Shown: positions 48,089-59,031 of the stretch, in pieces
How positions within the stretch are numbered: the first letter of the stretch is position 1
Layout of the letters: every line of letters begins with the position of its first letter
Source: Ricordea florida
Lineage: Eukaryota > Cnidaria > Anthozoa > Corallimorpharia > Ricordeidae
Reading direction: 5' to 3'
Assembly (NCBI GenBank): GCA_949710005.1
Contig: OX453279.1
Location: 15,040,756 to 15,104,755, forward strand
DNA length: 64,000 nt
The notes under the pieces: model-generated
Seen by the model: the letters and a program-made list of their open reading frames with translations, nothing else
What the model was told of the DNA's origin: nothing
Databases searched by the model: none
Translations under genes and position numbers: made by a program

Positions 48089-49639
48089 CTTTATTAGTCG
48101 CAGCGGCTACATTACTGGAATCATAGTGTCCAATTGCGTATGTATCTGTTTCATCCTTTCAAAGGGTTTGTTTCTCGTCAAATGGGGATAATTCGTAATG
48201 GTTTTTTCTGAGGGATAAGACCGCAATTTATGTATTTACTTATTACTAAATTATTATCGCTTTTTTATTATTGTATTATTATTATTATTTTTATTATTAT
48301 TATTATTATAATAATAATTACTGGTATTGTTATTTTTTTATGTTTAACATAATATACTGTTATGGGGTGGGGGTGTATATCCTAATCTGAGAAAAGGTTC
48401 CTTTGCTACTACAAGCAACACAGTTTTATTCAGTTTTATTTTATCCGCACCAAACCATCCCTGAATTGGATTCACTTTTCCCTGACTTCTGTCAAAGACT
48501 TAAACTTTCCCTGACTTGATTTGAAATTCCCCTACTTTTCACTGACCTTGAAGAATTTTTTTCCTTTACCATTTTCTGACCTGTGGCAATCATGCCTAGT
48601 GCAGTCATTTGTCCCTACAGTTATTGTGGAAAATCATGATTGAAAGCATAGGGCATTTAGGAAACATCAAAGACTTGTTATTACATACAGCACCCTTGCA
48701 AATTATGAGTATATAAGAAAGATCGTAAAAATTTTGGCATTACAAAGTTTAGTTTCTCCCTTATTGAGTTTTTCCATTGTAAAAGGTGAACTGTATATTG
48801 TGGTTGTTATTAAATTTTTGACATCATAAAAATGAATTAGTCCATACAGTCATTTGTCCATACAGTTAGTGTGGAAAATCATGATTGAAAGCACAGGGCT
48901 TTTAGGAATTAAAGACTTGTTATTACATACAGCACCCTTGCAATGAATATATAAGAAAAAATTTTGGCATGACAAACTTTAGTCTTTCCAATGTAAAAGG
49001 TCAACTGTATGTTGCAGTTGTTGTTAAATATTTGTATTTAACATCATAAAAATGAATTAAACAGCATTAAGGAAAAAGGTTAAGATGTTATACCTAATTT
49101 TGCAAAGTAGGGCTTAAATTAACTTTTCATTTGTGGGAGAATGGTGGGAGCTAAGAGAGTAATCCCTGGGATACATGGAAGTCAAAGGTAAAAACCCATT
49201 TTGAAATGGCTATGGAACTTGTCTGTCCCAATGAAACCTTGTAATTACTTAATACATATATGTAGCAAAGAAATATAGCAAAGATAAATACTACTCAGAA
49301 GTCAGTTATAACAACTGCTTTATTTACAAATAATTGCACTGATCACTGATGATACTGTAGAACCAGTCAAATATTGTTTGGTATCTTTTCTGTTGAAAAT
49401 GCTGAACATAACTGCTACATCAAACAAATCTACAATATTTTTTCTCTGTTGCAATGATCTCAGATCACATAATTATAAATAATTGCTATCATAACTACAA
49501 CCTCTGTATTGGGAATTTCTTTAAAATTGAAGGCAATCGTTTCACTACGAAAAATACCTACTTGCATTCTTATTGCAGTATTAATACTACATGACTGTCA
49601 CCTTTCATTTCTTTGCGGGTGGTTTCTGTTTCTATAGTT

Positions 49640-50010
49640 CGTCTTCTGATTCCGTCTGTCCTGTATGGCTAAAACGAGTCTTTGTTTCTATCGATAACAA
49701 ATTCAACTTCCAATCTGAATTGATTGTATTCCTGGTCCTTTTCCTTGCTGATTCCTTAGCCTTTTTTGAGCGAGCAGTTGTTGTCTTTGCTGCGATGTCT
49801 CTTGTTGTCGTACCTGCCGTCGTTTCTCAATCTCTGCTTTGAGTCACCGCTTCACGTGTGCTGATTTTTGCGGCATTCAAACTTACTCGACGACGATCTC
49901 TCGCCGCTCTTTCTTGTATACCTCGGAGATCTTCTTGCTGTGATGTACTTCCAGGATTAGTCAAATCGGTTTCAACAAAATTCACATTATTTTCAAAACA
50001 TTATTCACGG
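49640..50010 (-). pseudogene. Small basic frame of repeat unit, copy 1
   Basis: It is read from about 50005: a phrase GSTSQQEDLRGIQERAARDRR followed by basic helical sequence, with a stop partway. It is homologous to 52853-53167 and 55600-55960. Confidence 0.45.
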
Positions 50011-50088
50011 AATTCGTTATGGCGGAGATTCACATGAAGTAATGTTGCCAGGTAACCTGGCCTGCGAACGGACACCTTTAAAATATAG

Positions 50089-50131
<43 letters not shown>

Positions 50132-50224
50132 TAAAAACTCTCGGCTCGATTTACTCGGGCTTGCGAGCCACGTGGTCTGACCGAAAGCGACACGATTAGT
50201 AACCTCGCTTCGCGAGGAATAACA

Positions 50225-50457
50225 GATTTTTTTATTCCCATGCATTTTTCATTTTCTTTACCACTATCCATCAGACACGAATATAATTTTGCTCTTAATC
50301 CCACAAATTCTATTATTTGCTCGCCGCCTGCTTCTTCTTTAAATTACCAATGACTTTCTTATTAACACCGGTTGGAATACCGAATGGATGATCGTGTCAA
50401 ACATAGAGTCAACGTCTGGACTAATATCCGCATAGAAATCCTTAGTACGTATCTCAT
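50225..50457 (-). pseudogene. PolB fragment of the A type
   Basis: About 75 codons around polymerase motif C to the C-terminal region: EIRTKDFYADISPDVDSMF, VNKKVIGNLKK and LRAKLYSCLMDSG, with frame changes. It aligns with A PolB (about 10540-10770, minus strand), not with B, C or D. It lies between two blocks of the repeat array, where the other units have no such sequence. Confidence 0.7.
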
Positions 50458-51060
50458 ACTAGAAATACGACTCCCGCAAAAACCTCGCGAAGCTAGTTTT
50501 CGAAGAAGTCACAATGCTTTTATATTTCATTTTATTGGTGCAAATTACATGATCAGTATACTGGTCAACACAGTGCTTAAAAATTGACCTTCACTTAGCT
50601 CTTTCACTGCCATTGAGATTGCACCAGAGGGAATAGAAGTAAAATTATTTATTATCTTGACAGGGAATACAGAGTCGATAAAGCACCACAATAATATTCA
50701 CTTAACACAAATTGAAAATGATTGTAAATCTTTTGCAGGTGAAATCTTGAAGAGTTGATATGAATGCTTGTGTTTACTATGGTGTAAAAACGTGGCTTTT
50801 TTCAGTTTTATTTTCTTAGTCTCTGCTGCTTTGTCTTCTTTGTTGTACATCCCTTTTAAACACAATATTTTCTTACACCAAGGATGAGTTGAATGCTCCA
50901 ATTATTTTTTGTTTATTTTTTCTGATTACATCTTTGTAAGAAGAATCTTCTGATTAGATATTTTATTGTCTACTGCAGTCATTATTTCATTCGTAGGTAA
51001 CCACTATTGAGAGCATTATGATTAGTGCATGTTTCAATTTGTGTGCTCTCTTCAGTTGCA

Positions 51061-51303
51061 ATGGTACCCCCAGTGGAAGATAGAAAAATTCCTCTTCCCT
51101 CAAAAGAGATGCCATATCAACAGAAGTGTGAGATACAATGTCATTACATCCAAAAACAATTGGGGGTAAAACAATTGGATTCTCCAAAAACTTTGAATAA
51201 AGGTTTGGTAATAGTGAGTGCCAACTGTATAGTATGTGGTTGTGCTATTTTTAGGTCATATCATAAAATCAATACATGTAAAAAAGAGTTATTGAAATCT
51301 TAA
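51061..51303 (+). CDS. Exon-like frame of dispersed repeat, best copy
   Basis: The frame is about 80 residues: MVPPVEDRKIPLPSKEMPYQ, then VIVSANCIVCGCAIFRSYHK and a Lys-rich end. A splice-acceptor-like CTCTCTTCAG precedes the ATG. Two broken copies lie at 29401 and 57500. It has two CxxC-like cysteines, and no domain is recognised. It could be an exon of a transposon gene or a duplicated host exon. Confidence 0.35.
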   Translation: MVPPVEDRKIPLPSKEMPYQQKCEIQCHYIQKQLGVKQLDSPKTLNKGLVIVSANCIVCGCAIFRSYHKINTCKKELLKS

Positions 51304-52393
51304 TATGTTGAAAAAGATTGCTGCACTACGTACTCCTGTAAAAAAAAAATGTGAAATCAACATGAATCAGTCAAAAGTATATACCACATGAAAGTTTAAT
51401 TGTGCTGTTACAGAAACAGGCAAAATATCCATACCCAACAAGACAAGATTATATTATTTTGAATAATTTCTATTATAAAAACTGCAGAAGAAAGATTTAA
51501 TATAAGGATGGTATTTCATCGAAAAAGTCATGGCAGCCAGAGGTATTGAACTGTAACCAATGACATATAGTAACGAGAAGCACTATCATTATATTATTAT
51601 CATTATTATTATCATTACTATTTTTATTACTGGTTTGATATTATTACTATTGTTATATTTTTTATGTTAAACATAATATATTTTTATGGGGTGGGATGCA
51701 TGTCCTAATCTTTGTAAAGGTAGTGTTACTTTACTACTACAAGCAATACAAAAATCTTCTTAATAGGCTTTCCATCAGAGGTGGTAGTAATCAAAACAGC
51801 TCCAAACAATACCATTTCTTCTTAAAGGCTTGGAATCTAGTGCGGTCAATTATCTATAAAGTTTGTGTGGAAAATCATTATTGAAAGCATAGGGCGTTTA
51901 GAAAACTTGAAACACTTGTTACTACATACAGCACACTTGCAATGAATATATGAGACAGATCATAAACATTTTGGCATTACAAAATTTATTTTCTTCTTTA
52001 TATAGTTTTTCCAATGTAAAATGTTAACTGTATGGTGTGGTTGTTATTAAATATTGATATTTGACATCATAAAAATGAAGTAAACAGCAGAAAGTAACAA
52101 GGTTAATATGTTATGTCTAACTTTGCAAATCAAGGCTTGAATTGACATTCCATTTGTGGGAAAAGGGCAAGGGTCCTAGATAGCAATATCAACGGGGAGG
52201 GGGGGGGGGGGGTCATTGAACTCTAAGGTACGTAAAACTGACCCATAATTTTGTGAAAAAGGCTATGAAACTTGCTGTCTCTACGTAATATTATTGAAAC
52301 CTTTCAATCAGAGAATACATATATATGTATAGCGAAATATTACTCAGAAGTCAGTTACAACATTTGCTTTATGGGCTCCTATATGGCTAAACT

Positions 52394-52509
52394 TTAGAAT
52401 ACCCCGCCACTTCATTTACATACTGATGAATAACAATAGAGTCCATTGTAATATGCCTCGTTCTTCAAAAGAAACAGACACATGTAAATGAAGTGGCGGG
52501 GTATTCTAA
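52394..52509. mobile_element. MITE or palindromic insertion
   Basis: The inverted repeats begin TTAGAATACCCCGCCACTTC and end with the complement, with a spacer of about 65 bp. Sister repeat units (near 49370 and 55075) lack it. No clear target duplication was seen. Confidence 0.65.
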
Positions 52510-52852
52510 CGTATATTCTGTTGAAAATGCTAAACATAACTGCTAGATCAAGAAACTTTACAATATTTTCACTGTTGCAATGATATCAGATCACATCGTT
52601 GTAAATGATTGTTATAACAACTACAACTCTCTGTGTTGGGAATTTCTTCAAAATGGAAACGCTATCGTTTTATTATGAAAAATACCTACTTACATTCTCT
52701 TGTAATCTGTTGGTCGTCTTCCGATGCCGTTTTTAGACTAATAGAATAATTTTCCAGAGACATCTACAATCGTTGAAGTCGTTCCTACTCGGTTTCCCTT
52801 CTAAGTCGTTTTGCTAAATTTAGTACGCTAATATATTTCGTTATGTAATCGT

Positions 52853-53167
52853 TCAGTCACGTTCTGTATTTCTATCAATAACACATTCAAATTCAAAACT
52901 AACTTGGTTTAATTCCTGGTCCTTTTCCCTGCTGTTTCGTTTGCCTTTTTCTAGAGCCACCAGTTTTTGTCTTTGCTGCGATGACGGATGTCTGTCGTTA
53001 TTCTCCCGCTGTCGTTTCTCTATCCCTGCTTTGAGTCGTGCTTTCCTTGTGTTGATTTTCACGGTATTCGAACTTACTCGGCGACGATCTCGAGCTAATC
53101 TTTCTTGAATATCTCGGAGATCATCTTGCTGGGATGTACTTCCAGGACGAGTGAAATCGGTTTGCAC
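52853..53167 (-). CDS. Small basic frame of repeat unit, copy 2 (open)
   Basis: The open frame has 104 residues: MQTDFTRPGSTSQQDDLRDI, a charged helix (RRRVSSNTVKINTRKARL), then QRQKLVALEKGKRNSREKDQ. It is highly basic and probably coiled-coil. It is present in three units, open only here. No known domain. It may be an exon of the transposon that formed the array. Confidence 0.35.
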   Translation of the reverse strand: MQTDFTRPGSTSQQDDLRDIQERLARDRRRVSSNTVKINTRKARLKAGIEKRQRENNDRHPSSQQRQKLVALEKGKRNSREKDQELNQVSFEFECVIDRNTERD

Positions 53168-53287
53168 AAAATTTACATTTCTTTAAAAAAGACATCACCG
53201 AATTCGAAATGGCGGTTCAGCAGTTCTCAAGTGCACTACTATTGCCAGGTAACCTGGCCTGCGAACGGACACCTTTAAAATATTTAG

Positions 53288-53391
53288 CAATTATTCCACG
53301 AAATCGAGTCGTATTTGAGCTAATAGCCAACGAGGCGCGTAGCGCCGAGTTGGTTATAGCTCGTATACGACGAGATTGAGTGGAATAATTG
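53288..53391. repeat. Foldback insertion in repeat unit
   Basis: The arms pair over CAATTATTCCACGAAATCGA and its near-complement, with a GGCGCGTAGCGCC loop. It follows the GGACACCTTTAAAATAT phrase, where sister units continue differently, so it is an insertion. Confidence 0.6.
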
Positions 53392-55401
53392 TTTTATTAT
53401 ATCTCTAAACCCTCACTTATGAGACACTGGAATTAGTTTGTACGACAAGAATTGACTTTGTTATTGTTTTTGAACAGAACCATGTTGTTGCCGAGCCGAC
53501 ATAGTGTAGAGCCGATGTGTAAAAATGTTTCAAACACGAGTCCGGCTCGTTTTTAAACATCTCTTTAATGTACTTGTCAATTTTTTTTCGAGTTAGCAAA
53601 TTAGTTTAAGAATTTTGAAGTGGAAAAAGTAGGCAGAAATAAAACTAGAAATACGACTCCCGCAAAACCTCGCGAAGCTAGTTTGTAAAGGACTCCTAAT
53701 GGTTTTTCCTATGAGGTATAAAACCCCAATTTACGTATTTACTTATTATTATATTATTTTTACTTTTTGTACTTTCTCATTTTTTGCAATTATCATGATT
53801 ATTATTATCGTATTATTATCATTATCATTTTTAATATTATTACTGGTATTGATATTATTATTAGTATTGTTATTTTTTATGTTTAACATAATATACTGTT
53901 ATTGGGTTGGGGTGTATGTCCTAATCTGGGAAAAGGTATTGTTCCTCTACAACTACATGCAATTCTGTTTTTCTTGTGAATAGGGTTTGTATCATAGGAA
54001 GTAAAAATTACTCAACTCTGAACAATACCATTTCTTCTTTTAAGCTTAGAATCTAGTCATGGTTGCCACAGCCATAAGATCTTTAAATTTCCTGACTTTT
54101 CCCTGACAAATGTAAAATTTCCCTTACCAACTAAATTAGAAAAGTCACAAATTAGTCCTGGTAGTGACCTCCAACCTCCTCTCACAACCAACCTCTCCAC
54201 CCATTTATTTAATATGCTTTCAGAAAGTCACATACAGTGTACGTGGATTGATAGTTTCTTACGATAACCAATTCATGGAAAAAGGATTGATTTTCTTGGA
54301 AACCCAAAATCAGCTTGTCATTTAATTCTACCAATCCAACACATTTCATGTCACATTCTTGACCACACCAAACCAAAGCTGAATTGGCAAGAAATAAATT
54401 AGTAGTATTAAATTTCACTTTTCCCTGACTTGATTTGAAATTCCCTTACTTTTCACTGACCTTGAAGAATTTTTTCCCTTACCATTTTCTGACCTGTGGC
54501 AATCATGCCAGTGCAGTCATTTGTCCATACAGTTAGTGTGGAAAATCATGATTGAAAGCATAGGGCATTTAGGAAACTTCAAAGACTTGTTATTACATAC
54601 AGCACCCTTGCAATGAATACATAAAACAGCAAACAGAAAAACAGCTAAACCTTTTAGCATTTCAAACTTTAGTTTCTCCCTTGTAGAGTTTTTCCAATGT
54701 AAAAGGTCAACTGCATATTGTGGTTGTTATTAAATATTTGTATTTGACATCATTAAAATGAATTAAACAGCATTAAGGAAAAAGGTTAAGATGTTGTCTT
54801 ATTTTGCAAATTAGGGCTTAAATTAACTTTTCATTTGTGGGAAAAGGGTGGGTGCTAAGAGAGTAATTCCCAGGAATGCATGGAACTCAAAGGTAAAAAC
54901 CCATTTTGAAATGGCTATGGAACTTGTCTGTCCCAACGAAACTTTTTAATTACGTAATACATATATGTAGCAAAGAAATAGAGCAAAGAGAAATACTACT
55001 CAGAAGTCCGTAACGACATCTGCTTTATTTACAAATAATTGCATTGAACAGTGATAATATTGCAGAACCGGTAACTTATTGTTTGGTATCTATTCTGTTG
55101 AAAATGCTGAACATAACTGCTACATCAAACAAATCTACAATATATTTTCACTGTTGCAATGATATCAGATCACATAATTATAAATAATTGCTATCACAAC
55201 TGCAATCTCTGTATTGGGAATTTCTTTCAAATGGAAGGCAAACGTTTCACTACGAAAAATACCTACTTGCATTCTCATTGCAGTATTAATACTACGTGAC
55301 TGTCATCTTTCATTCCTTTGCGGTTGGTTTCTGTTTCCCCTTTCCTGGCACTTTTTTCACGACGATATGGTAATCTGTTTTGTCGTTCGTCTTCTGATTC
55401 T

Positions 55402-55535
55402 GGCTCCTACTCCGTGTACCAGCACAGATGACGTAAAACAAAGCCAGACAATAACAAACATGTTACTGAATAATTTTACACACAATGATGAAACAATGCG
55501 CTACGTCATCTGTGCCGGTACACGGAGTAGGAGCC
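55402..55535. mobile_element. MITE with 8-bp target duplication
   Basis: The inverted repeats begin GGCTCCTACTCCGTGTACC, about 34 bp with one mismatch. The target duplication is CTGATTCT (55394-55401 and 55536-55543). The empty site is visible in the sister unit at about 49640 (TCTTCTGATTCCGTCTG). The 8-bp duplication fits a hAT-type element. Confidence 0.88.
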
Positions 55536-55599
55536 CTGATTCTGTCTGCATGCTGGAAGTCGTTCCTACTCGGTTTCCGTTCTAAGTCATTTTGCTAAA

Positions 55600-55960
55600 T
55601 TTTGTTATATCCATATTATTAAATCCATAACAAATTCAATATCCAATCTAACTTGATGGTAACTTGAGGGTATTCCTGGTCCTTTTCCTTGCTGATTCCT
55701 TTGTTTTTTTTGAGCAAGCAGTTCTTGTCTTAGCTGCGATGTCTCTTGTTATCGTCCCTACCGTCGTTTCTCAATCTCTGCTTTGAGTCGCCGCTTCCCG
55801 TGTGCATTTTTTGCGGCATTCAAACTTACTCGACGACGATCTCTCACCATTCTTTCTTGTATATGTCGGAGATCTTCTTGCTGGGATGTACTTCCAAGAC
55901 GAGTGAAATCGGTTTCCACAAAATTCGCATTATTTTCAAAACATCATTCAAGGAATTCGT
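55600..55960 (-). pseudogene. Small basic frame of repeat unit, copy 3
   Basis: It is read from about 55930: GSTSQQEDLRHIQERMVRDR and RRVSLNAAKNAHGKRRLK, then shifts. It is homologous to the open copy at 52853-53167. Confidence 0.45.
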
Positions 55961-57499
55961 AATGTCGGAATTTCACATGGAGTAATGTTGCCAGGTAACC
56001 TGGCCTGCGAACGGACACCTTTAAAATATAGATATATATAAACATATATATAAATATATATATATACATATATAAAAACTCTCGGCTCGATTTACTCGGG
56101 CTTGCGAGCCACGTGGTCTGACCGGAACCGACACGATTAGTAACCTCGCTACGCTCGGCCTTCGGCCTCGCTTCGCGAGGAATAAAAACTCAGTTTACGG
56201 GCTTCACAGATCTTTCAAAATGGCGGCTGTTTGTAAGAGTTTCACTTTCGTTCGTAATAAACAATTTCGCAATATAATTTGCCCACTTACCGTCGAATAA
56301 TTTCATCCCATACTTATTTGCTTCGGTAGTATTTCTTTGGTGTATGATTTTGAAGCTTGACTTGAATTTCTCCCAGTCTAATTCAAGAAATCATCCCTCC
56401 ATGATGGCCGTTTTCCGTGCCAATGGTATCTGAGCTGATATACCATGAGTAGGGAACCAATCAGAGCGCGCGTTTGCTCATATACAAGGGTTGCAGATAT
56501 AATAAAGATATATATATACTAGAAATACGACTCCCGCAAAAACCTCGCGAAGCTAGTTTTTGAAGAAGTCACAATGCTTTCATATTTTATTCTTTATTTC
56601 TTTTTATATTTTATATTTTATTTTTTATATCAGCGTACTCCCCATTATTTTATTTCTTATGCTGTGTTTGGTACACAATTAGTGACACCTGGTGCAAATT
56701 ACATGATCAGTATACCGCATAACACAGTGCTTAAAAATTGACCTTCATTTAGCTCTTTCACTGCCACTGAGATTGCACCAGAGGGAATAGAAGTAAAATG
56801 ATTTATTATCTTGACAGGGAATACAGAGTCGATAAAGTATCACATCATAAAAACTAGAAATACGACTCCCGCAAAAACCTCGCGAAGCTAGTTTTTGAAG
56901 AAGTCACAATGCTTTCATATTTTATTCTTTTTTTTTATATTATATATATATATTTTTTTTTATATCAGCGTAATCCCCATTATTTTATTTCTTATGCTGT
57001 GTTTGGTACACAATTAGTGACACCTGGTGCAAATTACATGATCAGTATACCGCTCAACACAGTGCTTAAAAATTGACCTTCATTTAGCTCTTTCACTGCC
57101 ACTTAGATTGCACCAGAGGGAATAGAAGTAAAATTATTTATTATCTTGACAGGGAATACAGAGTCGATGAAGTATCACAATAATATTCACTTAACACAAA
57201 TTGAAAATGATTGTAAATCTTTTGCAGGTGAAATCTTGAAGAGTTGATATGAATGCTTGTGTTTACCACAGTGTAAAAACCTTTTTTTTTTTCTTTAGTT
57301 TTATTTTCTTAGTCTCTACTGCTTTGTCTTCTTTGTTGTACATCACTTTTGAACACAATATGTTCTTACACAGAGGATGAGTTGAATGCTCCAATTATTT
57401 TTTGTTTATGTTTTTTGGTTATAATTGCATGAGATTCATTGTAAGAAGAATCTTCTGATTAGATATGTTATTGTCTACTGCAGTCATTATTTCATTCCC

Positions 57500-57773
57500 G
57501 GGTAACCACAATTGAGAGCATTATGAATAGTGCATGTTTTAATGTGTGTAACTCTTTTCAGTTGCAATGGTACCCCCAGTGGTAGATAGAAAAATTCCTC
57601 TTCCCTCAAAAGAGATGCCATATCAACAAATTGGGGGTAAAACAATTGAATTCTACAAAAGCTTTGAATAAAGGTTTGGTAATAGTGAGTGCCGACTGTA
57701 TAGTATGTGGTTGTGCTATTTTTAGGTCATATCATAAAAACAATACATGTAAGAAAGAGTTATTGAAATCTTA
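57500..57773 (+). pseudogene. Exon-like frame of dispersed repeat, copy 3
   Basis: The ATG at 57566 and the VDRKIPLPSKEMPYQQ start are kept. A deletion after the Gln codons removes about 35 bp and shifts the frame before SADCIVCGCAIF. Confidence 0.5.
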
Positions 57774-59004
57774 ATATGTTCAAAAAGATTGCTGCACTAC
57801 GTACTCCTGTAAAAAAAATAATGTGAAATCAACATGAATCAGTCAAAAGTATATACCACATGAAAGTTTAATTGTGCTGTTACAGAAACAGGCAAAATAT
57901 CCATACCCAACCATAGAATAGTACATTATTTTGAATATACGAAAATTTCTATTATAAAAACTGCAGAAGAAAGATTTAATATAAGGACGGTATTTCATCG
58001 AAAAAGTCATGGCAGCCAGAGGTATTGAACTGTAACCAATGACATATAGTAACGAAAAGAACTATCATTATATTATTATCATTATTATTATCATTACAAT
58101 TATTATTACTGGTATTGATATTATTATTGTTATATTTTTTATGTTAAACATAATATATTTTTATGGGGTGGGATTCATGTCTTAATCTTGGTAAAGTTAT
58201 TGTTACTCTACTACTAAAAGCAATACAAAAATCTTCTTAATAGGCTTTCCATCAGAGGTGGTAGTAATCAAAACAGCTCCAAACAATACCATTTCTTCTT
58301 AAAGGCTTAGAATCTAGTGCAGTCATTTGTCTAGAAAGTTTGTGTGGAAAATCATTATTGAAAGCAGAGGGCATTTAGGAAACTTGAAACACCTAATTGT
58401 TACTACATACAGCACACTTGCAATGAATATATGAGAAAGATCATAAACATTTTGACATTACAAAATTTATTTTCTTCTTTATAAAGTTTTTCCAATGTAA
58501 AAGGTTAATTGCATGTTGTGGTTGTTATGAAATATTCATATTTGACATCATAAAAATAAAGTAAACGGCAGAAAGTAACAAAGTTAATATGTTATGTCTA
58601 ACTTTGCAAATTAAGGCTTGAATTAACATTTCATTTGTGAAAAAAGGGCAGGGGTTCTAGATAGCAATATGATCAGGGGAGGGGGGGGGTCATTGCACTC
58701 TAAGGTAAAACTGACCCATTGTGAAAAGGCTATAAAACTTGTTGTCTCTACGCAATATTATTGAAACCTTTCAATCAGAGAATACATACATATATATATA
58801 TATATAGCAAAGAGAAATACTACTCAAGTAGTATGTGACAGTAAAAATAGGTTGATTTTAATTTTTATTTTTTTATTATAGATCGATTTTAATTTTTATT
58901 TATTGTAGGTTGGTTTTAATTTTTATTTAATTTTTTCTTAATTTTACCAGAAATTTTACCAACAATTTATGCATGAATTTTAAAATAAAAAAAATGAATT
59001 ATGG

Positions 59005-59014
59005 CTTAAAGATT
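59005..59014 (+). promoter_or_regulatory. Promoter-like motif before PolB (C)
   Basis: CTTAAAGATT lies 17 nt before the start at 59032, in agreement with the B motif in sequence and spacing. Confidence 0.6.
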
Positions 59015-59031
59015 TACGAAATTTATTAAAA

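Larger units (their letters stand above)
48200..58826. repeat. Array of related 2-4 kb repeat units
   Basis: Four related bodies start near 48356, 51680, 53888 and 58142, each with a phrase like GGGGTGGG-TGTATG-CCTAATCT. They then share a CTTGTTATTACATACAGCAC block and a TGTTGAAAATGCT block, and in the first three a small basic frame and a GGCCTGCGAACGGACACC end (50058, 53258, 55998). A second block starts ACTAGAAATACGACTCCCGC (50458, 53644, 56518, 56863). Units differ by indels and by small insertions. They may be a tandemly duplicated transposon without recognised coding genes. Confidence 0.65.
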
